A stretch of 64,000 nt of DNA from positions 30,812 to 94,811 of the forward strand of contig JANTGM010000011.1 of the NCBI GenBank assembly GCA_024762925.1. The letters run 5' to 3'. The notes under the pieces were generated by a model. It saw only the letters and a list, made by a program, of their open reading frames with translations, made no database searches and was not told where the DNA came from. A program made the position numbers and the translations under genes. The DNA is from Kofleriaceae bacterium. Lineage in GTDB: Bacteria; Myxococcota_A; Polyangia; Haliangiales; Haliangiaceae. This document shows, in pieces, positions 8,366 to 17,489 of this stretch. How positions within the stretch are numbered: the first letter of the stretch is position 1; every line of letters begins with the position of its first letter.

Positions 8366-9544
8366 CTACTGCGCTGGAGGAGAGATGCTCCCACTACCTT
8401 CGATGCTCTGTGCTTCGATGAATACGAAGCCAGCACCACCGCCGCCGCCACCGCCACCGCCATTCGAATTGCCCGCAGATGCTCCATCAAGACTCGCCCC
8501 AGCCGATCCGGAACCACCGTTGGAACCACTGGACGAGCCGCCACTACCGCCATTGGCCGGTATGGCGTTGAGACTACCAGGTTGGCCATCACTTCCCTGA
8601 TCACCACCACCAGAGCCTTCACCGCCACCCCCCCCATTCGCAGCGACAGCGCCAGAAACGCTGACAATCGGCGCTTCGAGAAAGATATAGCCGCCCGATC
8701 CGCCGCCACCACCGCCGGCATCTGCGAACCCCATGCCGTTATCTTGGCCACCACGAGCACCGGAGCCACCCGCCTGCACGCCTCCTCGAATCTCAACTTC
8801 GGTGCCGGAGGAGAGATAGACGGCGCCACCGCCAACCCCGCCATTACCGCCGTCGTCCTCGCCATCGCCACCATCACCTCCCGGGCATCCGCCAAGCGGG
8901 CTTACGGGAGCGGCGGTCGTGGCCTCACCACCAGGCCCTAGATCGCCTTGATCGAAACCGTCATCGTTCCCGTCGCCACCATTTCCCCCTGCGCCTTGAA
9001 AGCCGCCGCCACCGCCACCACCTGCGCCAAAAAACCGGTCCTCGCCCCGGCTGCCATTGCTCGCCGGACAGTCGCTTCGGGCGCCCGCGCCACCCCGCCC
9101 CACGTCGAGCATTCCCTGAACCGAGAGCGTGTTGAAGGCTCCAATCGCGATGGGCAATTCTCCCTCCGCGCGAAGTACGCTGGAGCTGCCGAGCAAAAAC
9201 GAGTCCGTCATGATGACGCGCATGGAGCCGTTAGGCGCGGAGACAACCACACTGCGCACCTGCACCGAAGTGCCCGACGGGTCGGTCAGCAGCCCATCGT
9301 CTGTGTCAAAGTCGTAGACTCCCTGCTTGGTGAGTTCAAGGTCCCCGCTTGTTGGATCGATAGCGCAGGCATTGAAAAGAGAGGCAAAGTTCTGACACTC
9401 GAGATTCACATCGGGCGAATTCACATCGGCATCCGGAAGATTTGGATTGTCTTCCGAATCCGAACTCGCAACTTGGTTTGAGCCATCGAACGCGCAGGCC
9501 GACGCGCTAAGCACAGCAACCAATACTACGGTTCGGCAACGCAT
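8366..9544 (-). CDS. glycine-rich lipoprotein
   Basis: This is a 392-residue predicted lipoprotein (lipobox SASA before Cys17). Its N-terminal third contains several Asp/Asn-rich stretches. The rest is dominated by Gly-rich blocks (runs of up to nine glycines) separated by short strands such as VEIRGGVQAGGSG and GYIFLEAPIVSVSG. Repeated sheet-forming phrases of the kind IFLEA and VFIEAQSIEGSGSIS suggest a surface beta-helix with glycine loops, as seen in many myxobacterial proteins of unknown role. It diverges from the trypsin-like lipoprotein gene, with 134 bp between the starts. The frames on the opposite strand are shadows of its biased composition. Confidence 0.75.
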   Translation of the reverse strand: MRCRTVVLVAVLSASACAFDGSNQVASSDSEDNPNLPDADVNSPDVNLECQNFASLFNACAIDPTSGDLELTKQGVYDFDTDDGLLTDPSGTSVQVRSVVVSAPNGSMRVIMTDSFLLGSSSVLRAEGELPIAIGAFNTLSVQGMLDVGRGGAGARSDCPASNGSRGEDRFFGAGGGGGGGFQGAGGNGGDGNDDGFDQGDLGPGGEATTAAPVSPLGGCPGGDGGDGEDDGGNGGVGGGAVYLSSGTEVEIRGGVQAGGSGARGGQDNGMGFADAGGGGGGSGGYIFLEAPIVSVSGAVAANGGGGGEGSGGGDQGSDGQPGSLNAIPANGGSGGSSSGSNGGSGSAGASLDGASAGNSNGGGGGGGGGAGFVFIEAQSIEGSGSISPPAQ

Positions 9545-9678
9545 TCCTCGCCAATTCTAATACGCTGGGGCCGTGGCGAGTACAGAAAAACGCCACAGCC
9601 TGGTGTTGCCGTAGGCAAATTCACGTCCTGTGGCACTTCACGCAACACTTGCGCCCAATTCAAGGATAGGGTCTTTGT

Positions 9679-11541
9679 ATGAAGCTGTTTCTTGCGTTTC
9701 CGCTTGCTCTGCTTGTCGCTTGTGAAGGGGAGCCGACCGACCTTGACGGCCTGGCCATTCGCGGTCGCGTCTTTAACGACGCAAATCGCAGTGGTTTGCA
9801 AGATGAGGGTGAAGCAGGCATTGGAGGAATCGCCGTCTATCTCGATCTCAATCGCGACGGAGTACAGGATGCCAACGAACCTACTGCGACCACCAACGCA
9901 GAAGGTGACTACGCAATCCGGGGATTGGACTCTGGCGACTACTTGGTGCGCCAAGCTCTGCCCTTCGGCTACCGCAACGAAGTCGATGCGAATGCTCGCG
10001 TGCACCCAAACCGCTCGAAGCAGCCAAGCCACAAGAGTCCCGGCAAGGGCCGTTCGGCGATCATTGGCGGAGCTGATGCCGATGCCAGCAACTATCCCTT
10101 CATGGTGAGTGTGGGAAGTGCATCGGGCTCGCAGTTCTCCCAATACTGTGGTGGCGCGCTTATTAGTGATGAGTACGTGCTCACAGCGGCGCATTGCAGC
10201 GAAGGAAGTGAACCAGCGGACGTAGCGGTGATGCTTGGCTCTCAACTCGCAGAGGAAGGCGGCAGGGTCGTTGGAGTCTCGGCCATTCGCGTACACCCAG
10301 AGTGGACTGGTGAAACGAGCGAGGGCTTTGACATGGCCCTTCTGCGCCTTAGCGACCGCCTCGACTTAGAAGAACTCGGACTCCGCACGGTTGACCTGAT
10401 GCTACCCGAGGACGAAGCACTTGCGGCTGCGGGCGTGCTTTCCACGACAATTGGATGGGGCGTAACCGACAATCCCAGCGATCAACTGCAAGAAGTTCAT
10501 GTCCCCATAACCAGCAAGCAGCAATGCGCAGAGGCGTATCCCGAGGTGAGCACCTTTGAGACGCAAATCTGTGCGGGTGCACCCGACGGTGGCCTCGATT
10601 CTTGCCAGGGAGATAGTGGCGGGCCCCTGCTCGTCCGCGATCCCTTCGGCGATCGCTGGCTGCACGCTGGCATCACAAGCTGGGGCCATGGCTGCGGCCT
10701 TCCTGGCAAGCCCGGCATCTACGGTCGCACATCCGGCATGGCCGAGTGGGCTCTAAGGCAAATTCGCAGCGAGTCAATCGCTTATGCACTCACTCTCAAC
10801 AATCACAACGGCTCGGTAGATTTCTCAAATCAGGTAACCACACGGCCACTCAAGGGCGAGATTGATGACCGATGGGCGCTGTCCCCAATCGAGCTGCTCG
10901 GTGTGGAAGGCGACGCCACCCCAGCCAATCAGTCGCTCTCGTTTCAGTTTTCTCTCTTTGGAGATTCCGCCGATCCAGCGGGCGCAAACTACACCTGCAC
11001 CTTTGACGAAGACGGTGACGGCCCAGCCGCGGCCAGCGAGTTTCCGTGCAATACGGGGGTAAACCAGGTCGACTTTGAAGGCTATCGTGATGGTGCGTAT
11101 CTCTCGCGGATCAACGTAGCGAGTCCAAGTCGACAGGGGAGCCGAAGCGTTTTCGTTCGCGCAGGCGAGCCCCCCTTCACAGAAGAGTTCGGAAGTCTTC
11201 AGCCTTCTGATGGAACCGACCCCGACTATAGCGGCGACTATTACATCGACCACTTTGAACTGACTGGATTGGTGCCAGGGGTCGTAAGCATCCTTGATGT
11301 TGATGCCACCTTTGGCGTGCAGCTCACCCTCTACGATGGCGGTGAACGCGATAGCAGCGGTGGCGGCCGAATATCGGAAGAGCTGGGAAGCTCCCCCAAC
11401 ACCGGTTTCGCTTCCCTACAGTTTGTCCCCGAGGCAAATCGCGCCTACCTCGTTGGCGTCAGCAGCCTCGGAGAGCGAAGCAGTGGCGACTACGAGCTAC
11501 GCGTTGTCAACTCGGGCACTGCGGTTGCCACGGAACTGTGA
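9679..11541 (+). CDS. lipid-anchored trypsin-like serine protease with SdrD-like and C-terminal domains
   Basis: This is a secreted S1-family protease of 620 residues. A signal sequence ends in the lipobox LLVA before Cys15. Residues of about 27-105 resemble an SdrD/Cna-B-type beta domain (IRGRVFNDANRSGLQDEGEAG, then NAEGDYAIRGLDSGDY). The protease domain begins near IIGG (128-131). The catalytic triad reads His172 (TAAHC), Asp218 (FDMALL) and Ser313 (GDSGGP), and Asp307 sits at the specificity position, predicting cleavage after Arg or Lys. The C-terminal 250 residues include a PPC-like segment (VPGVVSILDVDATFGVQLTL). Its 3' end overlaps the convergent permease gene by 45 bp. Confidence 0.88.
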   Translation: MKLFLAFPLALLVACEGEPTDLDGLAIRGRVFNDANRSGLQDEGEAGIGGIAVYLDLNRDGVQDANEPTATTNAEGDYAIRGLDSGDYLVRQALPFGYRNEVDANARVHPNRSKQPSHKSPGKGRSAIIGGADADASNYPFMVSVGSASGSQFSQYCGGALISDEYVLTAAHCSEGSEPADVAVMLGSQLAEEGGRVVGVSAIRVHPEWTGETSEGFDMALLRLSDRLDLEELGLRTVDLMLPEDEALAAAGVLSTTIGWGVTDNPSDQLQEVHVPITSKQQCAEAYPEVSTFETQICAGAPDGGLDSCQGDSGGPLLVRDPFGDRWLHAGITSWGHGCGLPGKPGIYGRTSGMAEWALRQIRSESIAYALTLNNHNGSVDFSNQVTTRPLKGEIDDRWALSPIELLGVEGDATPANQSLSFQFSLFGDSADPAGANYTCTFDEDGDGPAAASEFPCNTGVNQVDFEGYRDGAYLSRINVASPSRQGSRSVFVRAGEPPFTEEFGSLQPSDGTDPDYSGDYYIDHFELTGLVPGVVSILDVDATFGVQLTLYDGGERDSSGGGRISEELGSSPNTGFASLQFVPEANRAYLVGVSSLGERSSGDYELRVVNSGTAVATEL

Positions 11542-12342
11542 GCTAAGGCTCCAGGCAAGTCCAGTCGACGCAAGCCCTGCGGGGAGTAACAGCCACCAGG
11601 CGAGCTGATTCTCGTGGGCTTGCCGCATGAGCTCTCCCCACGATGGCGTGTCAGCGGCAAGGCCGAGTCCTAGAAAGCTCAGCGCGACTTCCGACAGAAC
11701 CGCTGTACTCGCGGTTAGCGCGGCTGCTGTCTTCACCTGAGAAAAACTCGCAGGGAGCGCATGCCGCAAGAGCACGCGGAGCTTACCAAGACCGAGCGCG
11801 GAGGCGGCCTCGCAATAGGGCATTGAAAGCGCCGAATGGAGCCGTTCGCGCACCAGGCGAGCCGTGCCTGCAGCTCTGGGTACGCTGATCAAGACGATCA
11901 GGGCGAACATCCCACCGCCCCCCGTCAGCCCCTGGACAAGTAGCACGAGCAGGAGAACGGGAACCGCTGCCACTACATCACACACAGTGAGCACGAGCCA
12001 ATCAAACCAGGGCCGCCAACTCGCCAAGAGTGCCAACAGAGTTGCCAAGACACTCGCGAGCGCCGCACTACAAGCCGCAATCAACAGAGTCGGGCGACTG
12101 CCATGCACCAGCCGAGACGCAACGTCGCGGCCGCGGTCATCAGTGCCAAGGAGATGTGCCCCCGAAGGCGGGCGCAGAACGGCGATTTTTCCGTCTGTGC
12201 GCACAGCCTCAGGGTCTGCGCGAATTGGTGCCCACACCGTCCAGCTTTCGGTTTCTAAGAGAGGTTCTGAGTTGGCTAGAACGTCAGCGAAGACCGCTAG
12301 CAAGAGCACCAACACCAAGACCGTTCGGGAAATCCACTTCAA
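11497..12342 (-). CDS. peptide-type ABC transporter permease, DppC/OppC-like
   Basis: This is an inner-membrane permease of 281 residues. It has a first helix (VLVLVLLLAVFADVLANSEP), the conserved HLLGTDDRGRDVASRLVHGSR of DppC/OppC proteins, and the EAA loop EAASALGLGKLRVLLRHALPAS. The GTDxxGRD motif separates it from DppB-type subunits. The ATG overlaps the stop codon of the DppB-like gene, so the two are coupled. No ATPase gene lies in the cluster, and downstream on this strand the gene runs into the convergent protease gene. Confidence 0.88.
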   Translation of the reverse strand: MKWISRTVLVLVLLLAVFADVLANSEPLLETESWTVWAPIRADPEAVRTDGKIAVLRPPSGAHLLGTDDRGRDVASRLVHGSRPTLLIAACSAALASVLATLLALLASWRPWFDWLVLTVCDVVAAVPVLLLVLLVQGLTGGGGMFALIVLISVPRAAGTARLVRERLHSALSMPYCEAASALGLGKLRVLLRHALPASFSQVKTAAALTASTAVLSEVALSFLGLGLAADTPSWGELMRQAHENQLAWWLLLPAGLASTGLAWSLSSQFRGNRSARVDNA

Positions 12343-13316
12343 CGTTGGGCCTCACGCCTCGGATCGACGAACTTCGAAAGCAAATTCATGCTCTGTGTCG
12401 CAACACTAATGAACGTGGCGCTCAGTGTCGCGAATGCCACGAGAATCGGGATATCACCTTCGTTGGCAGCGCTTGCGACCATGGTCCCGAGTCCATCGAT
12501 TGCAAACACTCGCTCCACCACCACGGCTGCGGCGAGCAGATACGCCAGCATGAGTGGCACAAGTGCAAAGATGGTGGGCAGAGCGGCTTTCAATAGGTGC
12601 TGATTCCAAAGCCTTGACTCATCGACTCCCCGAGCCCGCGCCGCAAGCACCCACTGCGAGTCACTTACATCGAGAATCTCCTGACGAACATGGCGCCAAA
12701 ACACGGCAATTGGCACCGCAGCCAAGACAACAATGGGAAGCAGTCCGTCTGCGAAGGAATCCAGCCCGCCCTTGGGAGCGATCGAAAGTGGGTGACCATA
12801 GGCAAAGACATCCAAGGCGAGCATTGCCACCCAAGGAATTGGGATGCTCAGAGCGAGTGCTGTAGCGATCGCGAACGCCTGACTTGGCCTGGACTCTGGG
12901 TGGCGTGCACTTCGGGGCGCTGCCATGCCAGCTACGACAACTGACAGCAGCAGCGCGCCCAGACAGAGAACGAGAGTCGTGACGCCCTTGCGAGAAGCGA
13001 TGCGTTCGGCAACGTCCTGGCCATTGCGCCAAGAACGACCGAAGTCGAAGTGCACGGCCTTTATGGCGCGACGGGGCACCCGTCCTAGGGCTGAGCCCTC
13101 CAAATTAAATTCCCTTGCGACCTCAGCCACAAGTTCGGTCCGAAACTCCGGTGGAGTCTGCACGTCGCCAGCGACAACAGCACCACTGGCAATGGCGGCC
13201 CGCTCGGCGGTGGGACCGGGCGCGCACTCAACCAAGGTCCAGCAAATCAGGCAAACAGCGACGCCAGCTGTGAGCGCACGCAGCACGAAGCTTAGACCGA
13301 TCCACGCGACCTTCAC
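12339..13316 (-). CDS. peptide-type ABC transporter permease, DppB/OppB-like
   Basis: This is an inner-membrane permease of 325 residues. The DppB pattern is present: an N-terminal helix, an extracytoplasmic stretch ending in HFDFGRSWRNGQDVAERIASR, then a group of helices, and the EAA-type loop WVLAARARGVDESRLWNQHLLKAALPT, ending in FVDPR. The GTG at 13316 is preferred because it lies 13 bp after the upstream stop and directly precedes the first helix. An ATG 28 codons earlier would extend into the preceding gene. It partners the DppC-like subunit and the two upstream binding proteins. Confidence 0.87.
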   Translation of the reverse strand: MKVAWIGLSFVLRALTAGVAVCLICWTLVECAPGPTAERAAIASGAVVAGDVQTPPEFRTELVAEVAREFNLEGSALGRVPRRAIKAVHFDFGRSWRNGQDVAERIASRKGVTTLVLCLGALLLSVVVAGMAAPRSARHPESRPSQAFAIATALALSIPIPWVAMLALDVFAYGHPLSIAPKGGLDSFADGLLPIVVLAAVPIAVFWRHVRQEILDVSDSQWVLAARARGVDESRLWNQHLLKAALPTIFALVPLMLAYLLAAAVVVERVFAIDGLGTMVASAANEGDIPILVAFATLSATFISVATQSMNLLSKFVDPRREAQR

Positions 13317-13329
13317 GACTCGGCCTTCT

Positions 13330-14937
13330 TCACGGATGCACCGTCCCGCCCGTATGTCGCCCGTAGAAGCGAGCGCCCGCCCCAGCAGCGGTGTCGCCAA
13401 CCCCCGCGACGCTCTTGCGAACTATTCCTAGTCGCACGTCTGTCGTCAGAAACGCGCATGGGGCCAAACGGATGAGCTGGTGCTGAAGTGCTCGAGACGC
13501 CTCTATCCATGCACGCTTGGTCTTGGTGTGCCGGAGCTCTTCAAGCAGTGCATCCACCGCAGGCTCGGCCAGTCGCGATATATTGCCGCGCCCCACCTCA
13601 GTGCTGTGAAAGAGACTGTATAGGTCCGTGTCGGCACTTGTCGTAAATGAAAGCAGTGCGATCTCATAGTCACCAGCTCGCACGCGACCGAGGAGCTCTC
13701 CGAACTCGACATGCTCCACTTCAACGGTCACTGCGTCTCGAACGTCTGCCACCCAAATGTCCGCGAGTCGCTCCATCGTGCGCGAGCCTCGGGGTACAAG
13801 TAGTCGGAGCGTGGGCTTTGAATCCCCAAATGCGATTCGCAGATCTGCCAATGCGGATTCTAAGACAAACTCTGAATTCTGAATCCCGGGAATCTCGCGC
13901 TCTCCATGCCGCAAGAATGGACCGACAGCCACTTCCGCATGGCCCCGAAACAGCTCCTGCAAGATCGATTGTCGATCGAAGCTCCGACTTAGGGCGCCAC
14001 GCGCAGCACGATGCAGGGATGGGTTCTCCGTGTTGAAAACTGCAGCGGTGTAGGCTGGCATGCTCCGCTCAATGAGTTCGAGCCCCGCGTCGCTCTTCAC
14101 CGCGGCGATGGCTTCGTCGACAGGCACCCCAAGCACGATATCGAGCTGGCCAGAGCGCAACTCCGCAATGGCTCGAGTGCGGTCGGGGATGACGCGATAG
14201 TGAATCCGGCTGGCTCTGGCCGGAGCCCCCCAGTACGCCTCGTTCTTGCCAAGCAAGATCGCCCCCGCAGACCTGCGAAGCAAGCGCAGAGGCCCTGTCC
14301 CATTGGGATCGCGGCTCGCAGGTTCACGATTGAGCGTTGCAGTCTTTGCCCCCCGAAACGACTCTGCAGAAATGATCGGCACTGAGGCAAATGCATCGGC
14401 CCGTTCTGGCCTCGCCTCCGAAAACGTAAACACCAGCGTGCGCTCGCCTTTCACAATGACGGACTGAAGATCATCAAACTCTCCACGCAACGGGCCAACA
14501 ACGGTCTTGACCAGGGAAAAACTCGCCTTCACATCTTCGGGGCCAAGTGTAGTGCCATCGTGAAACGTCACTCCATCGCGCAGCGTAAATGTCCAAGTGC
14601 GAAGATCTTCACTGGTTGAGACCTCGGTTGCCAGGTGTGGAATTGGCTTTGCGCCTGGTCGTGATCGCTGCAAGAGCGACTCGTAGATATCTCCCAATGC
14701 AACTTGCACTGCGATGCGATCCCCCGCGAGCAGCGGGTTTAGATGCCTAGGTTCGCTAGGAAGTCGCACAACAATCGTCGCCGTTTCATCCCACGGTCCG
14801 CTGGGTTCGCTGCTGCGCACCGGTACATTCGCAGCAACCGCTTTGGCGGGTGCTGGCTGCTGCTCGGGCTCAGTCGTCTTGCTCTTGCGCTCGATGCACG
14901 AAGCGAGCAACAGGACACAGAGGGCCCAGCGCAACAC
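13330..14937 (-). CDS. peptide-type ABC substrate-binding lipoprotein (family 5), copy 2
   Basis: This is a 535-residue extracellular solute-binding protein of the DppA/OppA family. The chosen GTG overlaps the stop of the preceding gene (TAGTG) and begins a signal sequence with a lipobox (LLLAS before Cys14). The mature protein has the family landmarks LNPLLAGD near the N-terminus, LRTWTFTLRDGVTFHDGTTLGPEDVKAS, and GTGPLRLLRR. Long-frame starts further upstream lie inside the other binding-protein gene and were rejected. It is about 40 residues shorter than its neighbour and clearly diverged from it, so the two are unlikely to be a recent duplication. Confidence 0.87.
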   Translation of the reverse strand: MLRWALCVLLLASCIERKSKTTEPEQQPAPAKAVAANVPVRSSEPSGPWDETATIVVRLPSEPRHLNPLLAGDRIAVQVALGDIYESLLQRSRPGAKPIPHLATEVSTSEDLRTWTFTLRDGVTFHDGTTLGPEDVKASFSLVKTVVGPLRGEFDDLQSVIVKGERTLVFTFSEARPERADAFASVPIISAESFRGAKTATLNREPASRDPNGTGPLRLLRRSAGAILLGKNEAYWGAPARASRIHYRVIPDRTRAIAELRSGQLDIVLGVPVDEAIAAVKSDAGLELIERSMPAYTAAVFNTENPSLHRAARGALSRSFDRQSILQELFRGHAEVAVGPFLRHGEREIPGIQNSEFVLESALADLRIAFGDSKPTLRLLVPRGSRTMERLADIWVADVRDAVTVEVEHVEFGELLGRVRAGDYEIALLSFTTSADTDLYSLFHSTEVGRGNISRLAEPAVDALLEELRHTKTKRAWIEASRALQHQLIRLAPCAFLTTDVRLGIVRKSVAGVGDTAAGAGARFYGRHTGGTVHP

Positions 14938-16652
14938 TACCGCGGCTCCTCCGAGAGACCGAGCTCGCGTATGGCAAACCAGCCACCCCATAGGGAAAAT
15001 CCCGTGACGCGCTTGTGAACCAACCCACGTGGATCCTGCGCAGGTAGCGCAACAAGCGGCACGCTTCGGCCAAGCAACTGGCCCAGTGTTGCAAGAAGGG
15101 GTTTGCGATCTGCCGGTTTCCACGCCCTCTGGATGCTCGCCAGCAAATCGTCGACGACGGGGCTTTGGTAGCGACCATAGTTGTCCTTTCCGCTGCTCCC
15201 AAGAACTGGCGTTAGGTCGCGGTCAAGCTCCCCACTCCAGGTCACGAACGCCAAGTCAAACTCACCATCCCGAAGACGATTGCGCAGCACAGCCGCATTT
15301 CCCACTCGCAGATCGATGACAAACCCTGCCTTTCGCAGAGCAGCCAGCACGAGGTCTCGAGCGCCATGCGCCCCCTCGGTCGCAAGAACGGTAATCATCA
15401 AACGCTCACCATCACGACTGCGAACACCATCGCCATCGTCATCGCGCCAACCAGCGAGGTCGAGCAACTTCGCGGCCTCCTCGGGATTGAACTCCTGCAC
15501 CTTTGGGCCCGCCGCATTTCCCGGACCACCTGGCCAGATGAGTCCTGGTACGCGCCGCGCCAAACCACCTGCCAGCTCGATAATGGTGGCGTTGTCGACC
15601 AACCGTGCAATGGCCCGGCGAGTATTGCCATCATCGAACGGAGGCTCTTTGGTATCCAATACAATGTAAGAGATCACCGGTGGCTTCAACCTGAATACAG
15701 AGAAACTCTGAGACACCCCAGGAATATCGAGCTGCTCTGGATAGTGCTCGCGGATGAGTTCAGGAATGATATCCATCTGCCCTTCCTTGGCCTCGCGCAA
15801 TGCAATCGCTGCGTCCTGATGCCGAACGAAGACCACCTTCTCGATCGCAGGCGCGGCTCCCCAGTAGTTTGGGTCTCGCTGCAGCACAAGATTGGCCCCA
15901 TCCTGTGACAGCTTGTATGGTCCTGAGCCAATCCAATCCCCGTCGCGCTGGTCCAAAGCTCGACGATAGATGTGCTCAGGCATGATGGGCACACTTGCGA
16001 GCTCCCGCAGCACAAAGGCGTTGGCCCTTTCCAAGCGAAGACGTACCTGGGATCGATTGACAATCTCAACAGCAGCCAGGTCGGCAAGTGCAGCACGGTG
16101 GTAGTCGGCGCCCCCTCGCTTTGTCATCGCCGCCTCTAGAGAGAACTGCACATCCAGAGCGGTAACAGCTTTGCCATCCTGCCAGCGTGCAAGGTCATGC
16201 AAGGTGATGCGAATCTCTCGTCCACTGGGCGAGATGTCCCAGCGCTGCGCCAACCCAGACTGATATCGCCCCTCACCGGCCCCTTCAAGTGGACGGTACC
16301 GAAGCAGCGTCTCGAATACGTTATCGAGCATGATTCGCTTGGCCCACTGGGAGGGGGAGCGCATTGGATTGAGCGATCCGGGCGCAGCATCAAGGTGGAT
16401 GCGCAGGCTTCGAGCGCGCTCTCTCCTCTGCTCCAGTCGAATAGCGTGCTCCTCAGCGACCGAACTTCGGGCTCCTTCAGACCCGTCTGATCTGCTCCGA
16501 ACACGTTGGGGTTCTTCGATTGGCTCTCGCCACGGACGGTCTCGCGGGCTCGCCCCCTGGCAGGCGCCGAGGATGAGCGCCCAGAGCCCAAGCATTGCAC
16601 TGAGATTCCAGGTACTTCCGTTGCCTAAGACTTGTTGCCGGTGTGTGAGCAT
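14937..16652 (-). CDS. peptide-type ABC substrate-binding lipoprotein (family 5), copy 1
   Basis: This is a family 5 solute-binding lipoprotein of 571 residues (lipobox ILGA before Cys31), first in the permease cluster. The linker after the anchor is unusually charged (Arg/Glu-rich, about 60 residues). Then come GSLNPMRSPSQWAKR, REIRITLHDLARWQDGKAVTALDVQFSLEAA and GSGPYKLSQDGANLVLQRDPNYWG, all typical of the family. The start is uncertain. The ATG at 16652 is only 14 bp from the divergent start at 16667, which leaves no room for promoters; the next Met is 19 codons in but lacks a basic N-region. Confidence 0.83.
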   Translation of the reverse strand: MLTHRQQVLGNGSTWNLSAMLGLWALILGACQGASPRDRPWREPIEEPQRVRSRSDGSEGARSSVAEEHAIRLEQRRERARSLRIHLDAAPGSLNPMRSPSQWAKRIMLDNVFETLLRYRPLEGAGEGRYQSGLAQRWDISPSGREIRITLHDLARWQDGKAVTALDVQFSLEAAMTKRGGADYHRAALADLAAVEIVNRSQVRLRLERANAFVLRELASVPIMPEHIYRRALDQRDGDWIGSGPYKLSQDGANLVLQRDPNYWGAAPAIEKVVFVRHQDAAIALREAKEGQMDIIPELIREHYPEQLDIPGVSQSFSVFRLKPPVISYIVLDTKEPPFDDGNTRRAIARLVDNATIIELAGGLARRVPGLIWPGGPGNAAGPKVQEFNPEEAAKLLDLAGWRDDDGDGVRSRDGERLMITVLATEGAHGARDLVLAALRKAGFVIDLRVGNAAVLRNRLRDGEFDLAFVTWSGELDRDLTPVLGSSGKDNYGRYQSPVVDDLLASIQRAWKPADRKPLLATLGQLLGRSVPLVALPAQDPRGLVHKRVTGFSLWGGWFAIRELGLSEEPR

Positions 16653-16666
16653 GATATCAAACGGGC

Positions 16667-17344
16667 ATGGCAGCGACTCTCCGTCCCACGCTTCTAGCTA
16701 TCACGTCTAGCCTCCTTTTGTCTGGCCCCGTTTTGTTTGCTTTGAGTGTCTCTGCTCTAAGCGCATGCAGCAACGATGACCTCAGTGGTGCAAAAGCCGA
16801 AGTCATGGAAACCAGTATCAAGCTCGACTTGCCACCGGTTCCCGACTTTGTGGTTCCCAAGCCCAATCCAGATGGCAGCCATCCAATTGCCGAGCTGCGC
16901 CTCAACGGCAAGTCGTTCCTGGACACCGAGATCACCGCTACTGGCACGGTTCTCTGGATCTACGACTGCGCTACAGCAATTCGCAGCCCTGAGATGACCG
17001 ATAAGGATCTCAAGAAAATTCTCGAAACTGAACCCGAGCGGTGCACCCGTCCTCACTTCATCATCGGTGAAAATGCATCGAGCAAGATGGAGCGTGGCAT
17101 TCAAGTGGTCGAGTACCCGCGACCGATTCGCAAGGATGAGAAGTCCGCGCTCCCTGATGAAATGATCGCGGAAATGGAAGCCGCCTTTGCTGCTCTACCT
17201 GAGTTCAAGGTTGGTGACGAGGTCCGTGTCACTGGACAGTGGACGCTCAAGTCTCCCAAGGGATTCCACAATTCGGACGGGCTCTTGGTCTATGGCAGCA
17301 TGGAAAACCTAACCACTCCAGTTCCAGCAGAAGACGCGAAATAA
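16667..17344 (+). CDS. lipoprotein, unknown function
   Basis: This is a 225-residue predicted lipoprotein with a signal sequence ending in the lipobox ALSA before Cys34. The mature part has a hydrophobic/charged pattern compatible with a small beta-barrel (OB-like), for example ELRLNGKSFLDTEITATGTVLWIYDC and FKVGDEVRVTGQWTL, but I do not recognise a family. It has two further cysteines (DCATAI and ERCTRP) that could form a disulfide. A good intrinsic terminator follows about 50 bp after the stop. The next gene downstream encodes another small lipoprotein with a similar signal. Confidence 0.72.
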   Translation: MAATLRPTLLAITSSLLLSGPVLFALSVSALSACSNDDLSGAKAEVMETSIKLDLPPVPDFVVPKPNPDGSHPIAELRLNGKSFLDTEITATGTVLWIYDCATAIRSPEMTDKDLKKILETEPERCTRPHFIIGENASSKMERGIQVVEYPRPIRKDEKSALPDEMIAEMEAAFAALPEFKVGDEVRVTGQWTLKSPKGFHNSDGLLVYGSMENLTTPVPAEDAK

Positions 17345-17395
17345 CAACACATTTCTGCGCACAACGCGCTAGGACGCAACGCGTCAAAACAGAAG

Positions 17396-17421
17396 AGGCT
17401 GGGCGTATGCCCGGCCTTTTT
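17396..17421 (+). terminator. intrinsic terminator
   Basis: A 9-bp stem (AGGCTGGGC pairing with GCCCGGCCT, one T-G wobble) with a four-base loop GTAT runs directly into a T tract. It lies about 50 bp after the stop of the 225-residue lipoprotein gene and should separate its transcript from the next lipoprotein gene. Confidence 0.8.
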
Positions 17422-17489
17422 GTGTCTTGAGCCTCAGCGCCTGAAAGAAAGTTTGCGACAAATGGCGGTCTGAAGGGTCAAGAAAGCAA

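Noticed and set aside
8582..9481. Plus-strand open frames over the Gly-rich lipoprotein gene
   Set aside because: They arise from the biased Gly-codon composition of the minus-strand gene and contain low-complexity Ala/Thr stretches.
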